Source: an uncultured Prochlorococcus sp.
GTDB taxonomy: Bacteria > Cyanobacteriota > Cyanobacteriia > PCC-6307 > Cyanobiaceae
Length of the DNA stretch: 47,561 nucleotides
Direction: 5' to 3'
Assembly (NCBI GenBank): GCA_902534685.1
Contig: CACAQP010000002.1
Span: forward strand, 1 to 47,561
In this document: positions 17,805 through 28,644 of the stretch, one piece after another
Numbering within the stretch: position 1 is the first letter of the stretch
Layout: the number at the start of each line of letters is the position of its first letter
Notes under the pieces: generated by a model
The model's input: only the letters and a program-made list of their open reading frames with translations
What the model was told of the DNA's origin: nothing
Database searches by the model: none
Program-made: the position numbers and the translations under genes

Positions 17805-19187
17805 TTAATCTAGATCAGGCATTTCTAGAGCTGGTTCACTCTTTCTGTCGATTCCTTTCTCGAAACCAGCAGCGGCAGCTCTAGCACGTCCAGCATGCCA
17901 AAGATGACCGATGAATGTAAACCATCCTAGGAAGAATTGAGCAGCAGCTAACCATTGTCTTAAGTTAACGAAGTTAACAGCATTTGGCTCTGTAATGATT
18001 CCACCAACAGAGTTGATAGAAGCGTTAGGAGCATGAGTCATATATTCAGCAGCTCTTCTTACCTGCCAAGGCTGAATATCATTTTGGATTTTCTCGAGAC
18101 TTAATCCGTTAGGACCTCTTAAAGGCTCTAACCATGGACCTCTGAAATCCCAAAATCTCATCGTTTCACCACCAAATATAATTTCACCAGTAGGAGATCT
18201 CATGAGATACTTACCTAGACCTGTTGGTCCCATTGTTGAACCTACGTTAGCTCCAATTCTTTGGTCTCTCACAAGGAAAGTAAAGCTTTGAGCCTGTGAA
18301 GCTTCAGCATTTGTTGGGCCATAGAATTCTGAAGGATAAGCAGTATTGTTAAACCAGATGAATGTTGATGCAATAAAGCTTGCTACACAAATTCCACCTA
18401 AAGCATAACTAAGTAGACCTTCACCGTTCCATATGAATGCTCTTCTTGCCCATCCAAATGGTTTGGTAAAGATATGGAAAAGACCACCAATTATTGCGGT
18501 AATTCCAACATACACGTGACCACCAACTATATCTTCTATTGAGTTAACACCGATTATTGAACCAGCGCCACCCCAAGGAGACCTAAATAGGTAACCAAGT
18601 ATTACTCTTGGATCTAATGTAGGACTGACTAGCCTAACTTCTCCACCACCAGGTGCCCATGTATCATAAGCGCCTCCAATGAACATCCAATCAAAAACGA
18701 AAAATAATGCACCAACTCCTAATACTATTAAGTGATAACCCAAGATATTAGTCATTTGATTCTTATCTCTCCAATCTGTTGAAAAGAAAGGAAAATCTTG
18801 CTCAAGTTTTTCTGGACCTGCTAAGGAATGATAGATACCACCAAATCCTAAGACTGCAGAAGAAATTAAATGCATCACACCAGCCACAAAGAATGGGTAT
18901 ACATCAGTAACTTCTCCACCAGGACCTATTCCAAACCCAAACATTGCAACATGAGGCATACAAATTAAGCCTTGTTCCCACATTGGTTTATCGAATGTGA
19001 AATGACTAACTTCGAATAACATCATTGCACCGGCCCAGAAAACAATAAGGCCAGTGTGTGCAATATGAGCACCAAGTAAACGGCCAGATAAATTAATTAA
19101 TCTGGCATTACCTACATACCAAGCATAACCAGTTTCTTCAATACTCTGGTTAGGGGCTCTAAGTAAACTATTAAAGGGCGTTTCCAC
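17805..19187 (-). CDS. psbC: Photosystem II CP43 chlorophyll-binding protein
   Basis: [63 protein letters not shown] start overlapping psbD. Confidence 0.98.
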   Translation of the reverse strand: METPFNSLLRAPNQSIEETGYAWYVGNARLINLSGRLLGAHIAHTGLIVFWAGAMMLFEVSHFTFDKPMWEQGLICMPHVAMFGFGIGPGGEVTDVYPFFVAGVMHLISSAVLGFGGIYHSLAGPEKLEQDFPFFSTDWRDKNQMTNILGYHLIVLGVGALFFVFDWMFIGGAYDTWAPGGGEVRLVSPTLDPRVILGYLFRSPWGGAGSIIGVNSIEDIVGGHVYVGITAIIGGLFHIFTKPFGWARRAFIWNGEGLLSYALGGICVASFIASTFIWFNNTAYPSEFYGPTNAEASQAQSFTFLVRDQRIGANVGSTMGPTGLGKYLMRSPTGEIIFGGETMRFWDFRGPWLEPLRGPNGLSLEKIQNDIQPWQVRRAAEYMTHAPNASINSVGGIITEPNAVNFVNLRQWLAAAQFFLGWFTFIGHLWHAGRARAAAAGFEKGIDRKSEPALEMPDLD

Positions 19188-20247
19188 GTGGTAGAACCTC
19201 CTCAGGGAATACAAAGTTTTCGTGTGGTTGATCCACAGAAGACATCCATGCTCTCATACCTTCGTTCAAAAGTATATTTTTTGTATAGAAAGTTTCAAAT
19301 TCTGGATCTTCAGCTGCACGAATTTCTTGGCTTACGAAATCATAAGCTCTTAAATTAAGTGCTAATCCTACGATACCAATTGAAGATGTCCACATACCCA
19401 TAACAGGTACAAATAACATCAAGAAGTGTAAGAAACGTTTGTTTGAGAAAGCGATACCGAAGATTTGACTCCAGAATCTATTCGCTGTAATCATCGAATA
19501 AGTTTCTTCTTCTTGTGTTGGGTCAAAAGCTCTAAATGTTGAACTTTGAACCTTACCATCTGTATAAATACTTGTATCTTCATACAAAGTGTTCTGTACT
19601 GTAGCTCCATGAATAGCGCAAAGTAGAGCACCACCAAGAATTCCAGCTACTCCCATCATGTGGAATGGGTTTAGAGTGATATTGTGAAAACCTTGAATGA
19701 ACAGAATATAACGGAAGATTGCTGCAACACCAAATGAAGGTGCGAAGAACCAACTATGCTGTCCTAGAGGATAAATAAGGAAAATACTTGTGAATACTGC
19801 AATAACAGCTGAGAAAGCTAATGCGTTGTATGGTCTAATTCCAACAAGGCCAGCAATTTCAAACTGACGAAGCATAAAACCAATTAGGCCAAATACTCCA
19901 TGTAATGCAACGAAGTTCCAAAGACCACCAAGTTGTAGCCATCTTACGAAACTACCTTGGGCTTCAGGACCCCATAAAAATAGAAGACTGTGTCCCATGG
20001 CATCACCAGGGGTACTTACAGCTGCTGTTAAAAAGTTACAACCTTCAAGGTATGAGCTTGCAACTCCGTGTGTGTACCAAGAGGTAACAAATGTTGTTCC
20101 GACAAACCAACCACCTATAGCAAGATATGCACAAGGAAGTAGGAGTAGTCCAGACCAACCAATAAATACAAAGCGGTCGCGCTTCAACCAATCATCGAGG
20201 ACATCAAACCATCCTCTTTGTGGGGCGCTACCAACTGCGATCGTCAT
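19171..20247 (-). CDS. psbD: Photosystem II D2 protein
   Basis: [41 protein letters not shown]. Confidence 0.99.
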   Translation of the reverse strand: MTIAVGSAPQRGWFDVLDDWLKRDRFVFIGWSGLLLLPCAYLAIGGWFVGTTFVTSWYTHGVASSYLEGCNFLTAAVSTPGDAMGHSLLFLWGPEAQGSFVRWLQLGGLWNFVALHGVFGLIGFMLRQFEIAGLVGIRPYNALAFSAVIAVFTSIFLIYPLGQHSWFFAPSFGVAAIFRYILFIQGFHNITLNPFHMMGVAGILGGALLCAIHGATVQNTLYEDTSIYTDGKVQSSTFRAFDPTQEEETYSMITANRFWSQIFGIAFSNKRFLHFLMLFVPVMGMWTSSIGIVGLALNLRAYDFVSQEIRAAEDPEFETFYTKNILLNEGMRAWMSSVDQPHENFVFPEEVLPRGNAL

Positions 20248-20427
20248 GAGAAATCGTTTTTAGCTTCGGGATACGCAGTGACTGTAACAAAGATTGAGAG
20301 TAATGTGGGGAAATATTTGTATATCTGAAATGCCTTGTAAAGCTTTCCTGACTTTTTTATTAAAAATTAGGTAAGAATACTCCCTTGGTTTGTTAAATTA
20401 TCTGAATTAGGCTTAAAAAAGATAAAA

Positions 20428-20985
20428 ATGAATTCAGACCTCACGTCTTTCGATAAAATCGAACAAAAAATCGGTGGATCAAGAAAAATTTCAAATTATA
20501 TTATTGGAGGAATGCTGACGATAGGAGGTATTGGTTTTCTTTTGGCCTCTATATCTAGCTACACAGGGAGGGATTTCTTACCTTTAGGAAATCCTTCATC
20601 TTTATTGTTTATCCCTCAAGGAATAATAATGGGAGCATACGGAGTAATAGCGAATTTATTAAATTTTTACTTGTGGTATTTGGTTTACATAAACTTTGGC
20701 TCAGGAAGTAATTATTTTGATAAATCATCAAAATCTGTAGAAATAAAAAGAAAAGGATTATTTAAAGATATTGAAGTTAAATTAAATTTCGATGAAATTA
20801 AATCGGTTAAGTTGGATATAAGTGAGGGATTTAATCCTAGAAGAAGGATTGCTTTAGTTTTAAAAGGTAGAAAGAAACCTCTCCCTTTAAGTGGAGCAGG
20901 TGAACTTAAACCACTGCTTCAAGTTGAAGAAGAAGGAGCGCGTCTGGCTAAATTTTTGGATGTTAGTTTGGAGGGATTAAAATAA
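20428..20985 (+). CDS. ycf4: Photosystem I assembly protein Ycf4
   Basis: IGGSRKISNYIIGGMLTIGGIGFLLASISSYTGRDFLPLGNPSSLLFIPQGIIMGAYG. Confidence 0.95.
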   Translation: MNSDLTSFDKIEQKIGGSRKISNYIIGGMLTIGGIGFLLASISSYTGRDFLPLGNPSSLLFIPQGIIMGAYGVIANLLNFYLWYLVYINFGSGSNYFDKSSKSVEIKRKGLFKDIEVKLNFDEIKSVKLDISEGFNPRRRIALVLKGRKKPLPLSGAGELKPLLQVEEEGARLAKFLDVSLEGLK

Positions 20986-21638
20986 AAAAAAAATATTTTT
21001 TAAAAACATTATCTTTTATACAAGTTTTGTTTTTTGTGCAAGCTTGTAGTTATAAAAATAAGATTGATTCAAATTATTACTGCCAAAAACTTAAATTTAG
21101 TTGTACTCAGAGTAATAAGGTGATTTACTTTAAAACTACAAAAGGTGATTTTGAGGTTAAATTATTTGGCAAAGATAATCCAGTAACGGTATCAAACTTT
21201 CTTAAAAACATTGACAATAATATTTACGTAAATCAAAAATTTTATAAAATAATAAATTATCCCCAAATAAGGTTTATACATGGCGGTATTAATCCAGAAA
21301 ATAAACCTTATATTGAACGAACACAAAACCTGAATAAGACAAATCTATCAATACCTTTAGAAATAAAATTCAAAGAAGAAATTAAACCAAGATATAACTA
21401 TCAAATAAAAAATCCTAATGAGACTAATAATTTAGTAAATACTTTCGAAAGTGGTTCAATTGCTATGGTTAAAAGAGGTAAGAATAAATCTTCATCTACG
21501 GAATTTTTTTTTGTAACTAGTAAGATCCCAGAACTAGATGGAAGATATTCGATTTTTGGAAAGATTATCAAAGGATTAGATATACTCAAAAAAATCAATA
21601 AAGATGACTACATAAAGGCAGTTCAGATAACTAATTAA
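20982..21638 (+). CDS. Cyclophilin-type peptidyl-prolyl isomerase, probable lipoprotein; likely non-canonical ATA start
   Basis: Cyclophilin core ([22 protein letters not shown]...[38 protein letters not shown]). The frame extends to ATA at 20982, giving (M)[22 protein letters not shown]; the track start is TTG 21027. Confidence 0.8.
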   Translation: MKKKYFLKTLSFIQVLFFVQACSYKNKIDSNYYCQKLKFSCTQSNKVIYFKTTKGDFEVKLFGKDNPVTVSNFLKNIDNNIYVNQKFYKIINYPQIRFIHGGINPENKPYIERTQNLNKTNLSIPLEIKFKEEIKPRYNYQIKNPNETNNLVNTFESGSIAMVKRGKNKSSSTEFFFVTSKIPELDGRYSIFGKIIKGLDILKKINKDDYIKAVQITN

Positions 21639-22159
21639 ATTTCTAGAGAATATTTGTTTATTTTCAACATTTCTGTATTAACCCCTGAAGAGCGTTTAAG
21701 AGCCACCTTACCAGTCCTCGCTATTTCAAGTATGCCGTATGGCTCGAGTAATTTCTCTAGAGCAACTAACTTCCCAGGATCTCCAACAACTTCAAGTGTT
21801 AGGGCTATGTCTGATACATCAACAACTTTTGCACGGAAAATCTGCACTATATCAAGGATATTACTCCTGGTATCTTCTTTCGATGAAACTTTTAGTAACA
21901 TCAATTCTCTTTCAACAGCTGCGAGATTAGTAAAATCTACAACTCCCAGAACATTAAATAATTTATTAAGTTGCTTCGTCATTTGTTGAAGGGTTTCATC
22001 ATCACCTTCTACTACCATTGTTAACCTTGAAATCCCTTTAGATTCTGCAGGCCCTACTGCAAGGCTATCTATGTTAAATCCCCTTCTGGCAAAGAGACCT
22101 GAGATTCTACTCAAGGCTCCAGATTCGTCTTCTACAAGAACTGATAATGTATGTTTCAT
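21635..22159 (-). CDS. ilvH: Acetolactate synthase small subunit
   Basis: [39 protein letters not shown]. Confidence 0.97.
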   Translation of the reverse strand: MKHTLSVLVEDESGALSRISGLFARRGFNIDSLAVGPAESKGISRLTMVVEGDDETLQQMTKQLNKLFNVLGVVDFTNLAAVERELMLLKVSSKEDTRSNILDIVQIFRAKVVDVSDIALTLEVVGDPGKLVALEKLLEPYGILEIARTGKVALKRSSGVNTEMLKINKYSLEI

Positions 22160-22162
22160 ATT

Positions 22163-23107
22163 TTAAAAGGTTTTTAATTCTCTAATCCATTCAAAAGAGA
22201 TTCTATTGAATACTGAAGGATCTTCATCATGGATACAATGGCCTGAATTGGATACTATTTTTAATTTTACCCATCTATGGAAATTTGCAATCTTTTTACC
22301 AATAAACAAAGGTATGAAATTATCTTTTTCTCCCCAAATCAATAAGAAAGGAACTTTTTTTGAGGCGCTAAGTTTTCTTAAAAGGTAAGAAGCTTGAAAT
22401 TTTTCGTCTCTTGAAGACATTCCAATACACATCGCTCTTAATGATCTAGCAGAAGTTCTCCTTAAAACTGGTTTCGTTATTATATCTATTAGTTCGCTAT
22501 CGATATTATCTTTTTTGAAATAGGCAGAATTTAGTCCCAGTTTTATAACCCCTAATTTGGTTATAAAAAATAAAATAAGCTCCAAAGGTAAAAACAAAAA
22601 AAATAATCTTATGAATTTATCTTTAAATTTTTTTAATAATCTTTGTGCTGTTATTTTTTTTTGGTTTTCCATAATTTGATCTGGTAGAGGCGATGCAATA
22701 ACCGTTGCAATCTGATCTTCAAATGAAACAGCACATGTTAAAGCAACTAGTGATCCAAGTGAATTGCCTATTAGAATGACTTTTTTAGAATTCTTCGGTC
22801 TAATAACTTGTGCAATAAAGTCTTTCAATTGATTAGACCAAATTTCATTATCTAGCTTTCCAATTTGTCTTATTCCAGGTTGATCTGAATCACCAAATCC
22901 AATTAAATCTAAAGAATAAGACGCAAAATTCCTTTTAGCAAAATATTCTAAATTGTTCCTCCAATGTTTTCTACTAGCGCCAAATCCATGTATAAAGATG
23001 ATTGGAATTTCATTTTCTTCGCCTGTTACACTCCAACAAATTTTAAAACCATTCCAGTTCCAGTAATTAGGAAAGTTAATATTTTCTTCTTTAAAAGATT
23101 TATTCAT
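22163..23107 (-). CDS. Alpha/beta hydrolase
   Basis: PIIFIHGFGASRKHWRNNL, LIGNSLGSL nucleophile elbow, LIWGEKDNFIP, SGHCIHDEDP. Confidence 0.88.
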   Translation of the reverse strand: MNKSFKEENINFPNYWNWNGFKICWSVTGEENEIPIIFIHGFGASRKHWRNNLEYFAKRNFASYSLDLIGFGDSDQPGIRQIGKLDNEIWSNQLKDFIAQVIRPKNSKKVILIGNSLGSLVALTCAVSFEDQIATVIASPLPDQIMENQKKITAQRLLKKFKDKFIRLFFLFLPLELILFFITKLGVIKLGLNSAYFKKDNIDSELIDIITKPVLRRTSARSLRAMCIGMSSRDEKFQASYLLRKLSASKKVPFLLIWGEKDNFIPLFIGKKIANFHRWVKLKIVSNSGHCIHDEDPSVFNRISFEWIRELKTF

Positions 23108-23199
23108 ATATTAAAAATTTTCAAGATATTTGCATTATCTACTTTTTTAACGAATAATTGTATATTAAATGTAAATTATAGTAATCATTAAATTTTACT

Positions 23200-23298
23200 A
23201 TGGCTAAAGAAATTTTTAGTATTGCTGCAGTTTTTTGGATACTAATACCAATAGGATTGGTTGGTGGCGCATTATTATTAAAGTTTCAGGGAGATTGA
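23200..23298 (+). CDS. petM: Cytochrome b6-f complex subunit PetM (32 aa); absent from the supplied ORF track
   Basis: [32 protein letters not shown]. Confidence 0.92.
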
Positions 23299-23355
23299 TT
23301 CTCGCGAACACATCACAAATTGAGTTATTGTCTACAGGTTAAGTAAATCTTAAAT

Positions 23356-24318
23356 ATGAAGATTCTTTTAGTAGGAGCAACAGGGACACTTGGGAGGCAA
23401 ATAGCAAAACAAGCTATAGAAGAAGGTCATGAAGTGAGATGCTTTGTGAGAAACCCTAGAAAAGCTTCCTTTCTTCAAGAGTGGGGATGTGAATTAACAA
23501 AAGGTAACTTATTGAATTCTTCTGATATTGAATATGCATTACAAGATATTGAAGTCGTTATTGATGCTGCTACTAGTAAACCAGATGATCCTAAAAGTAT
23601 TTATGAAATAGACTGGGATGGAAAACTAAACTTATTTAATGCTTGTGAATCTTTTAATGTAAAAAGAGTCATATTCCTTTCAATACTTTTAACAGAGAAA
23701 TTTAGAAATGTTCCGTTAATGGACATCAAATATTGTACTGAAAAACTTCTTGAGAAATCTGGCCTAGATTATACAATCTTCAAATGTGCAGCTTTTATGC
23801 AAGGTGTTATAAGTCAATTTGCTATTCCAATTTTAGATAGCCAAGCAGTATGGATGAGCGGAAATCCAACTAAAATTGCATACATGAATACTCAAGACAT
23901 GGCAAAAGTTATAGTCGCAGCAGTCAATAATACAAAAACTTATAGAACATCATTGCCATTGGTGGGTCCTAAAGCATGGGATTCAAACGAAGTCATATCG
24001 CTATGTGAAAAATTTAGCGAAAAGAAGGCTAAAATTTTTAGAGTTTCCCCCTTCCTAATTAGCGTTACTCAAAAAGTAGTTTCCTTTTTCCAAGATTCTT
24101 TAAATGTTGCTGAAAGATTGGCTTTTGCTGAAGTAACAAGTAGTGGTGAATCATTAGATACTGACATGAGCAAAACATACGAAATATTAGAACTTAAAAA
24201 AGAAGATATGACATCACTAGAAAGTTATATAAAGGAGTACTACCAACAAATTCTTAAGAGATTAAGGGAAATGGAAGCAGATCTAAATATTGAAGAAAAA
24301 AAGAGATTACCTTTTTAA
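23356..24318 (+). CDS. ycf39: NAD(P)-binding NmrA-like protein, Ycf39-type PSII assembly factor
   Basis: MKILLVGATGTLGRQIAKQAIEEGHEVRCFVRNPRKASFLQEWGCELTKGNL. Confidence 0.9.
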   Translation: MKILLVGATGTLGRQIAKQAIEEGHEVRCFVRNPRKASFLQEWGCELTKGNLLNSSDIEYALQDIEVVIDAATSKPDDPKSIYEIDWDGKLNLFNACESFNVKRVIFLSILLTEKFRNVPLMDIKYCTEKLLEKSGLDYTIFKCAAFMQGVISQFAIPILDSQAVWMSGNPTKIAYMNTQDMAKVIVAAVNNTKTYRTSLPLVGPKAWDSNEVISLCEKFSEKKAKIFRVSPFLISVTQKVVSFFQDSLNVAERLAFAEVTSSGESLDTDMSKTYEILELKKEDMTSLESYIKEYYQQILKRLREMEADLNIEEKKRLPF

Positions 24319-24337
24319 TATTGCAATTTTAGACTAA

Positions 24338-24357
24338 TATAGTATATTTGTACTATA
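24338..24357. promoter_or_regulatory. Palindrome TATAGTA-tatttg-TACTATA, LexA-box-like
   Basis: 7-6-7 inverted repeat read directly; one mismatch to the cyanobacterial LexA consensus RGTACNNNDGTWCB by recall. Confidence 0.35.
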
Positions 24358-24379
24358 CAAATATTGCTGCCCCCCCCCT

Positions 24380-24592
24380 ATGTCTGTTTCTAGGTCTAAA
24401 AATCTTGAACGAAAACTAGATAATTTTGCAAAAGAAGCAAAAAATGAATTGAATAATGTTTGCGGATCTTCATTATGGGAAAGTCTGGGCTTTGTTTTTT
24501 TTGATCAATTAGAAGATTCTGAAAAAATTGCAAAAGCTAATTTTTACTATGGTCAACTTCAAATAATTAATGAAATTAAATTTTCAATTTGA
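24380..24592 (+). CDS. Hypothetical protein (70 aa) preceded by a C9 tract
   Basis: ORF MSVSRSKNLERKLDNFAKEAKNELNNVCGSSLWESLGFVFFDQLED...; ATG lies one nt after nine consecutive C. Confidence 0.6.
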   Translation: MSVSRSKNLERKLDNFAKEAKNELNNVCGSSLWESLGFVFFDQLEDSEKIAKANFYYGQLQIINEIKFSI

Positions 24593-24684
24593 ATTGAATT
24601 CTATATTTTTGCTTATGTAATTTTTCTTAAATCAATTTTGGCCAATCTTTTTCTGATAATATGAATTTAGTAAAAGATTAATTA

Positions 24685-24951
24685 ATGATTGAAACTTCAG
24701 GTGTAATAGAAAAAGAGCAAGGAAATGGATTTTATTTGGTTACCTTGGAACAACCTGAAGGACATCAATGTTTATGCAGAGCCGCAGGTAAATTAACTAA
24801 ATTTAGAATTAAGTTACTAGCTGGAGACAAAGTGTTAGTTGAGATAAGTCCCTATGACCTCTCTCGAGGGAGGATAACTTATAGAGAAAGAAATGCGGGG
24901 GGTTCTAAACCAACAACTAATAAAAATAACCCCAAGCGAAACAACAAGTAA
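24685..24951 (+). CDS. infA: Translation initiation factor IF-1
   Basis: MIETSGVIEKEQGNGFYLVTLEQPEGHQCLCRAAGKLTKFRIKLLAGDKVLVEISPYDLSRGRITYR. IF-1-like cyanobacterial S1/OB-fold protein. Confidence 0.85.
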   Translation: MIETSGVIEKEQGNGFYLVTLEQPEGHQCLCRAAGKLTKFRIKLLAGDKVLVEISPYDLSRGRITYRERNAGGSKPTTNKNNPKRNNK

Positions 24952-24960
24952 CCAATTATT

Positions 24961-26337
24961 TTAGATGATATTTTTTATTGCTTCTTTAAACTCGCTTCTT
25001 TGTTTAACACCTTGCCATTGTTTTTTTAATAATTTTTCTTTAAAAAGTTGAACAGTTGGTGTGCCGTTAATACCAGCTTGTTTTGCAATATTTTGATCTT
25101 TATCAATATCTATTTCAACTCCAAGCACTGCGCCATCAAGTTCTTTGATTACCCTTTTTAATTGGGGTTTTAATACATGACATGGGCCACAACTTGGGGA
25201 ACTAAAAATTACTAAGATAGGTTTTTTACTCTCGTGATAAAGTTTCCTTAATGCATAACTGCCTTTTTGCCATTCAGAATTTGAATCGAAAGTATCTTCA
25301 TTAACTTCTTCTTCATTAAAGTCTGATGAATTAAGTTTTTTTTCTGGTTCGGGTGTTTCTCTGACTATAGTTTTTGCTAAATTTTTTTCTGCTAGCCACC
25401 TTTCGGTAGCTAATGCTGCCATGCATCCAGTTCCTGCAGCTGTAACTCCTTGTCTCCACTCAGAATCAACAACGTCACCTGCTGCAAAAATGCCTTCAAT
25501 AGATGTTTCTGGTCTCCCTGATTTGCAAGCAATATATCCTTTATTATCTAAATCAATTTTGTTGTCTAAGAACTTCGTATTTGGTGTGTGTCCTATCGCA
25601 TAAAAAAGACCCTTTATATTGATTTCCCCTTTACCTTTTTGAGAGTGAATAGTTTCTATTTTCTCAAGCCATTCAGAACCATCAGCTTTATTAACTTTTG
25701 TATTCCAATGGATTTCTATCTTTGGATTAGCTTTTACTCTATCAACCATTGCTGCGCTAGCCCTTAACTTTTCTGATCTAACAATTAAATGCACCTTGCT
25801 GCCATACTTTGTGAGGTATGCTGCTTCTTCACATGCCGAGTCTCCTCCGCCTATAACAGCTAATTCTTCATCTCTGAATTGTGGAGTTGCTCCATCACAG
25901 ATTGCACAAGCACTTATTCCTTTACTCCAGAATTTATCTTCATTTATCACGCCTAATCTATTTGCACTTGCTCCAGTAGCAATAATAATTGAGTTAGTTT
26001 TTATAGTCCCTTCTAAAGTTTTTAATTCAAAGGGATGTGAATCAGTATTTATTGAGACAACATCACTTTCGTATAAATTAGTACCCCATCTTTCTGCTTG
26101 AGCCTTCATTAGATCCATTAATTCAGGACCTAGTACTCCATCTGGGAAACCTGGATAGTTTTCAACAAATGTTGTAGTCATTAATTGTCCACCAGGAATT
26201 CCACCTGAATTAAAACCTGTGACGAGTAAAGGTTGAAGATTTGCTCTTGCTGAATATATTGCAGCGGTATAGCCTGCAGGCCCTGAGCCTATTATTACAA
26301 CATTTTCAACTTTTGAAGTGTTCTCCTTATTCTCCAT
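24961..26337 (-). CDS. trxB: NADPH-thioredoxin reductase with C-terminal thioredoxin domain (NTRC-type)
   Basis: [26 protein letters not shown] redox centre, and fused thioredoxin domain [21 protein letters not shown]. Confidence 0.95.
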   Translation of the reverse strand: MENKENTSKVENVVIIGSGPAGYTAAIYSARANLQPLLVTGFNSGGIPGGQLMTTTFVENYPGFPDGVLGPELMDLMKAQAERWGTNLYESDVVSINTDSHPFELKTLEGTIKTNSIIIATGASANRLGVINEDKFWSKGISACAICDGATPQFRDEELAVIGGGDSACEEAAYLTKYGSKVHLIVRSEKLRASAAMVDRVKANPKIEIHWNTKVNKADGSEWLEKIETIHSQKGKGEINIKGLFYAIGHTPNTKFLDNKIDLDNKGYIACKSGRPETSIEGIFAAGDVVDSEWRQGVTAAGTGCMAALATERWLAEKNLAKTIVRETPEPEKKLNSSDFNEEEVNEDTFDSNSEWQKGSYALRKLYHESKKPILVIFSSPSCGPCHVLKPQLKRVIKELDGAVLGVEIDIDKDQNIAKQAGINGTPTVQLFKEKLLKKQWQGVKQRSEFKEAIKNII

Positions 26338-26416
26338 TTATTTACTAATTTCACTATTAATAATAATAAACAAACCTAAATTATGTAGGGCGGATTTCAC
26401 TCGATCGATTTGTTAT

Positions 26417-26641
26417 TTAATCGTTGACTTTTTGGTCTAATAAATTTTTTAATTCCTTTGGGAAGTTTAAAACTGAATCTTTTAAATTTTCGTTCTTTTC
26501 TCCAATATGTAATATCCACTCTCTAAATTCCTCTGCAATTGCATAACTGTCTTCATATCTTTCTAAAGTATCCATTGCAGAAATTCTGTTCGTTGCCCAA
26601 CAGGTTGCAATGTCGATTCTTTTTCTAATGAAATTTTCCAT
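26417..26641 (-). CDS. Conserved hypothetical protein (74 aa)
   Basis: Intact ORF MENFIRKRIDIATCWATNRISAMDTLERYEDSYAIAEEF. Confidence 0.55.
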   Translation of the reverse strand: MENFIRKRIDIATCWATNRISAMDTLERYEDSYAIAEEFREWILHIGEKNENLKDSVLNFPKELKNLLDQKVND

Positions 26642-26795
26642 TGAAACTTAAAAGTTGTATATAGATAAACACATCAAACAGCTTATGTATTGTCTAATAA
26701 GTTACAACTTTGTACTTCCAAACAATAATTTAATCTTTAATTTATATTTGAGCCAATTTTTGGATGAATTATAAAAAAAATATAAAGAAATAAAG

Positions 26796-27374
26796 TTATA
26801 CTGCCTCGCTGTGATTTGCAAGAAGCCTTTCAACTTCCTCAAAACCTTCTTTAGCTGAATTTATTGCAAGTTCCTCGCTAACTTTTTCTTCTGATATCAA
26901 TTTTGCGGATATTTTCTTTAATAGAGTTTCTTTCTTTTCTCTTAGTGAACTAACAATTTCTTCTTCAATGATAGATTTTATTGCTTTAGAAATTATTTTT
27001 TTGTCATTTGCTTCCTCGAATGTGCCCTGAACTAATTCCTGAATAAATAATCGATGAACCTCACTACTCCTTAGAAAGCTTTCTGTGGCATTAATAATTC
27101 CTTCAACAAGAGCTTGATCAGGTTCAGAATCATTTTCTGCCAGCTTAAATTCCCAATCTAAATGCCTCCTTTGCCAACCTGCTGAGTGGAGACTGGGCAT
27201 GACTGTCTGTGAATAAGTATCAACTGACATTTCATAAATTCTCTCTGCTAATTTCTCGCACCAGTCTTTACCATGCTTTTCTAGATTTTTCTGCATAGCT
27301 TGCCTTGGAACTGCATGACCACCATGATGACTGTGGCAGACTCCATCAGGACATTCGATTGCTTTTATACTCAT
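26796..27374 (-). CDS. Conserved cyanobacterial hypothetical protein (192 aa) with Cys/His-rich N-terminus
   Basis: MSIKAIECPDGVCHSHHGGHAVPRQAMQKNLEKHGKDWCEKLAERIYEMS. Confidence 0.65.
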   Translation of the reverse strand: MSIKAIECPDGVCHSHHGGHAVPRQAMQKNLEKHGKDWCEKLAERIYEMSVDTYSQTVMPSLHSAGWQRRHLDWEFKLAENDSEPDQALVEGIINATESFLRSSEVHRLFIQELVQGTFEEANDKKIISKAIKSIIEEEIVSSLREKKETLLKKISAKLISEEKVSEELAINSAKEGFEEVERLLANHSEAV

Positions 27375-27501
27375 TGGATTATTTAGTACTTATATATTCT
27401 AGATAGCTATTTTTTATAGAAAAGAAAATATATTTTTAACAAAAATCCAAGACTTTTGACGTTCTTCAATTTATATTTAGTATGTTAAAAAAATAAATAA
27501 A

Positions 27502-28632
27502 TTGACAAAGATACTTATTCCTTCCGAAACAAGCTCTGGTGAAAGGAGAGTTTCAGCTACACCAGAAGCGGTAAAGAAATTAAAAAGTCTTGGATGTGAT
27601 GTTTATATTGAAAGTGCAGCAGGAAAATTATCAGGATTTAGTGACTTATCATATGAAGAATCGGGCGGCACAGTAATAAATAACTTAGATCAAAAAATTT
27701 GGAGTGAAGCGGACTTAATATTTTGTGTTCAGACTCCATCAGAGGATAATTTAACTAAATTAAAAAAAGGCGCTGTTCTTCTTGGTCTTCTTAACCCATA
27801 TGGTAATAAGGAGCTTCTTAGGATTATAAATAGTAATAAGATTTCAGCTTTATCCCTGGAGTTGCTTCCGCGGATAAGTAGAGCTCAATCTTCTGATGTA
27901 CTTTCTTCACAGGCCAATATTGCTGGATATAAAGCAGTTCTTATGGCTGCAAGTGAGTTAGATAGATATTTCCCAATGCTTATGACTGCAGCAGGGACAG
28001 TCCAACCTGCCAAAGTAGTCGTTCTTGGTGGAGGAGTTGCAGGATTACAAGCTGTTGCGACAGCAAAAAGACTTGGTGCAATAGTATTTGTATCTGATAT
28101 TAGACCTGCTGTTAAAGAACAAGTAGAGTCCTTAGGAGCAAGATTTATAGAACTTCCTGAAGTTGAGGAAAAGCCAGGAGAGGCAGGAGGTTATGCAAAA
28201 GCTGTAACACCCGAATTCCTGTCAAAACAGAAGGCAACTTTAACTAAATATTTATCTGAAGCTGATGTTGCTATATGTACTGCGCAAGTTCTAGGTAAAA
28301 AGGCCCCTGTTTTAATAGACTCTCCCATGATTGAAAAAATGAGGCCTGGTGCAGTAGTTATTGATTTAGCAGTTTCTCAAGGAGGGAACTGCGAAGGAAC
28401 AAAATCAAATCAAACTATTATTAAAGATGGGGTAAAACTTATAGGAGCGGGTGAATTACCCTCTTCAGTTCCTTATGATGCAAGTTCACTTTATGCTAAG
28501 AACTTAACATCTTTGATTACACCATTTATTAAAAATGGTGTAATTAAATTAGATAAAGAGGATGAACTCATTTCTGGATGTTTATTAAGCGATGAAGGAG
28601 TTGTTCTTCAAAATAAAGTTTTTGAAAATTGA
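27502..28632 (+). CDS. pntA: NAD(P) transhydrogenase alpha subunit part 1
   Basis: TKILIPSETSSGERRVSATPEAVKKLKSLG, VVVLGGGVAGLQAVATAKRLGA; TTG start. Confidence 0.95.
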   Translation: MTKILIPSETSSGERRVSATPEAVKKLKSLGCDVYIESAAGKLSGFSDLSYEESGGTVINNLDQKIWSEADLIFCVQTPSEDNLTKLKKGAVLLGLLNPYGNKELLRIINSNKISALSLELLPRISRAQSSDVLSSQANIAGYKAVLMAASELDRYFPMLMTAAGTVQPAKVVVLGGGVAGLQAVATAKRLGAIVFVSDIRPAVKEQVESLGARFIELPEVEEKPGEAGGYAKAVTPEFLSKQKATLTKYLSEADVAICTAQVLGKKAPVLIDSPMIEKMRPGAVVIDLAVSQGGNCEGTKSNQTIIKDGVKLIGAGELPSSVPYDASSLYAKNLTSLITPFIKNGVIKLDKEDELISGCLLSDEGVVLQNKVFEN

Positions 28633-28644
28633 GGTATTAAAATT

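Noticed and set aside
19905-20263. Plus-strand ORFs (60 and 88 aa) antisense to psbD
   Set aside because: Overlap the highly conserved psbD frame; shadow ORFs from codon bias. Antisense RNA here cannot be judged from sequence alone.
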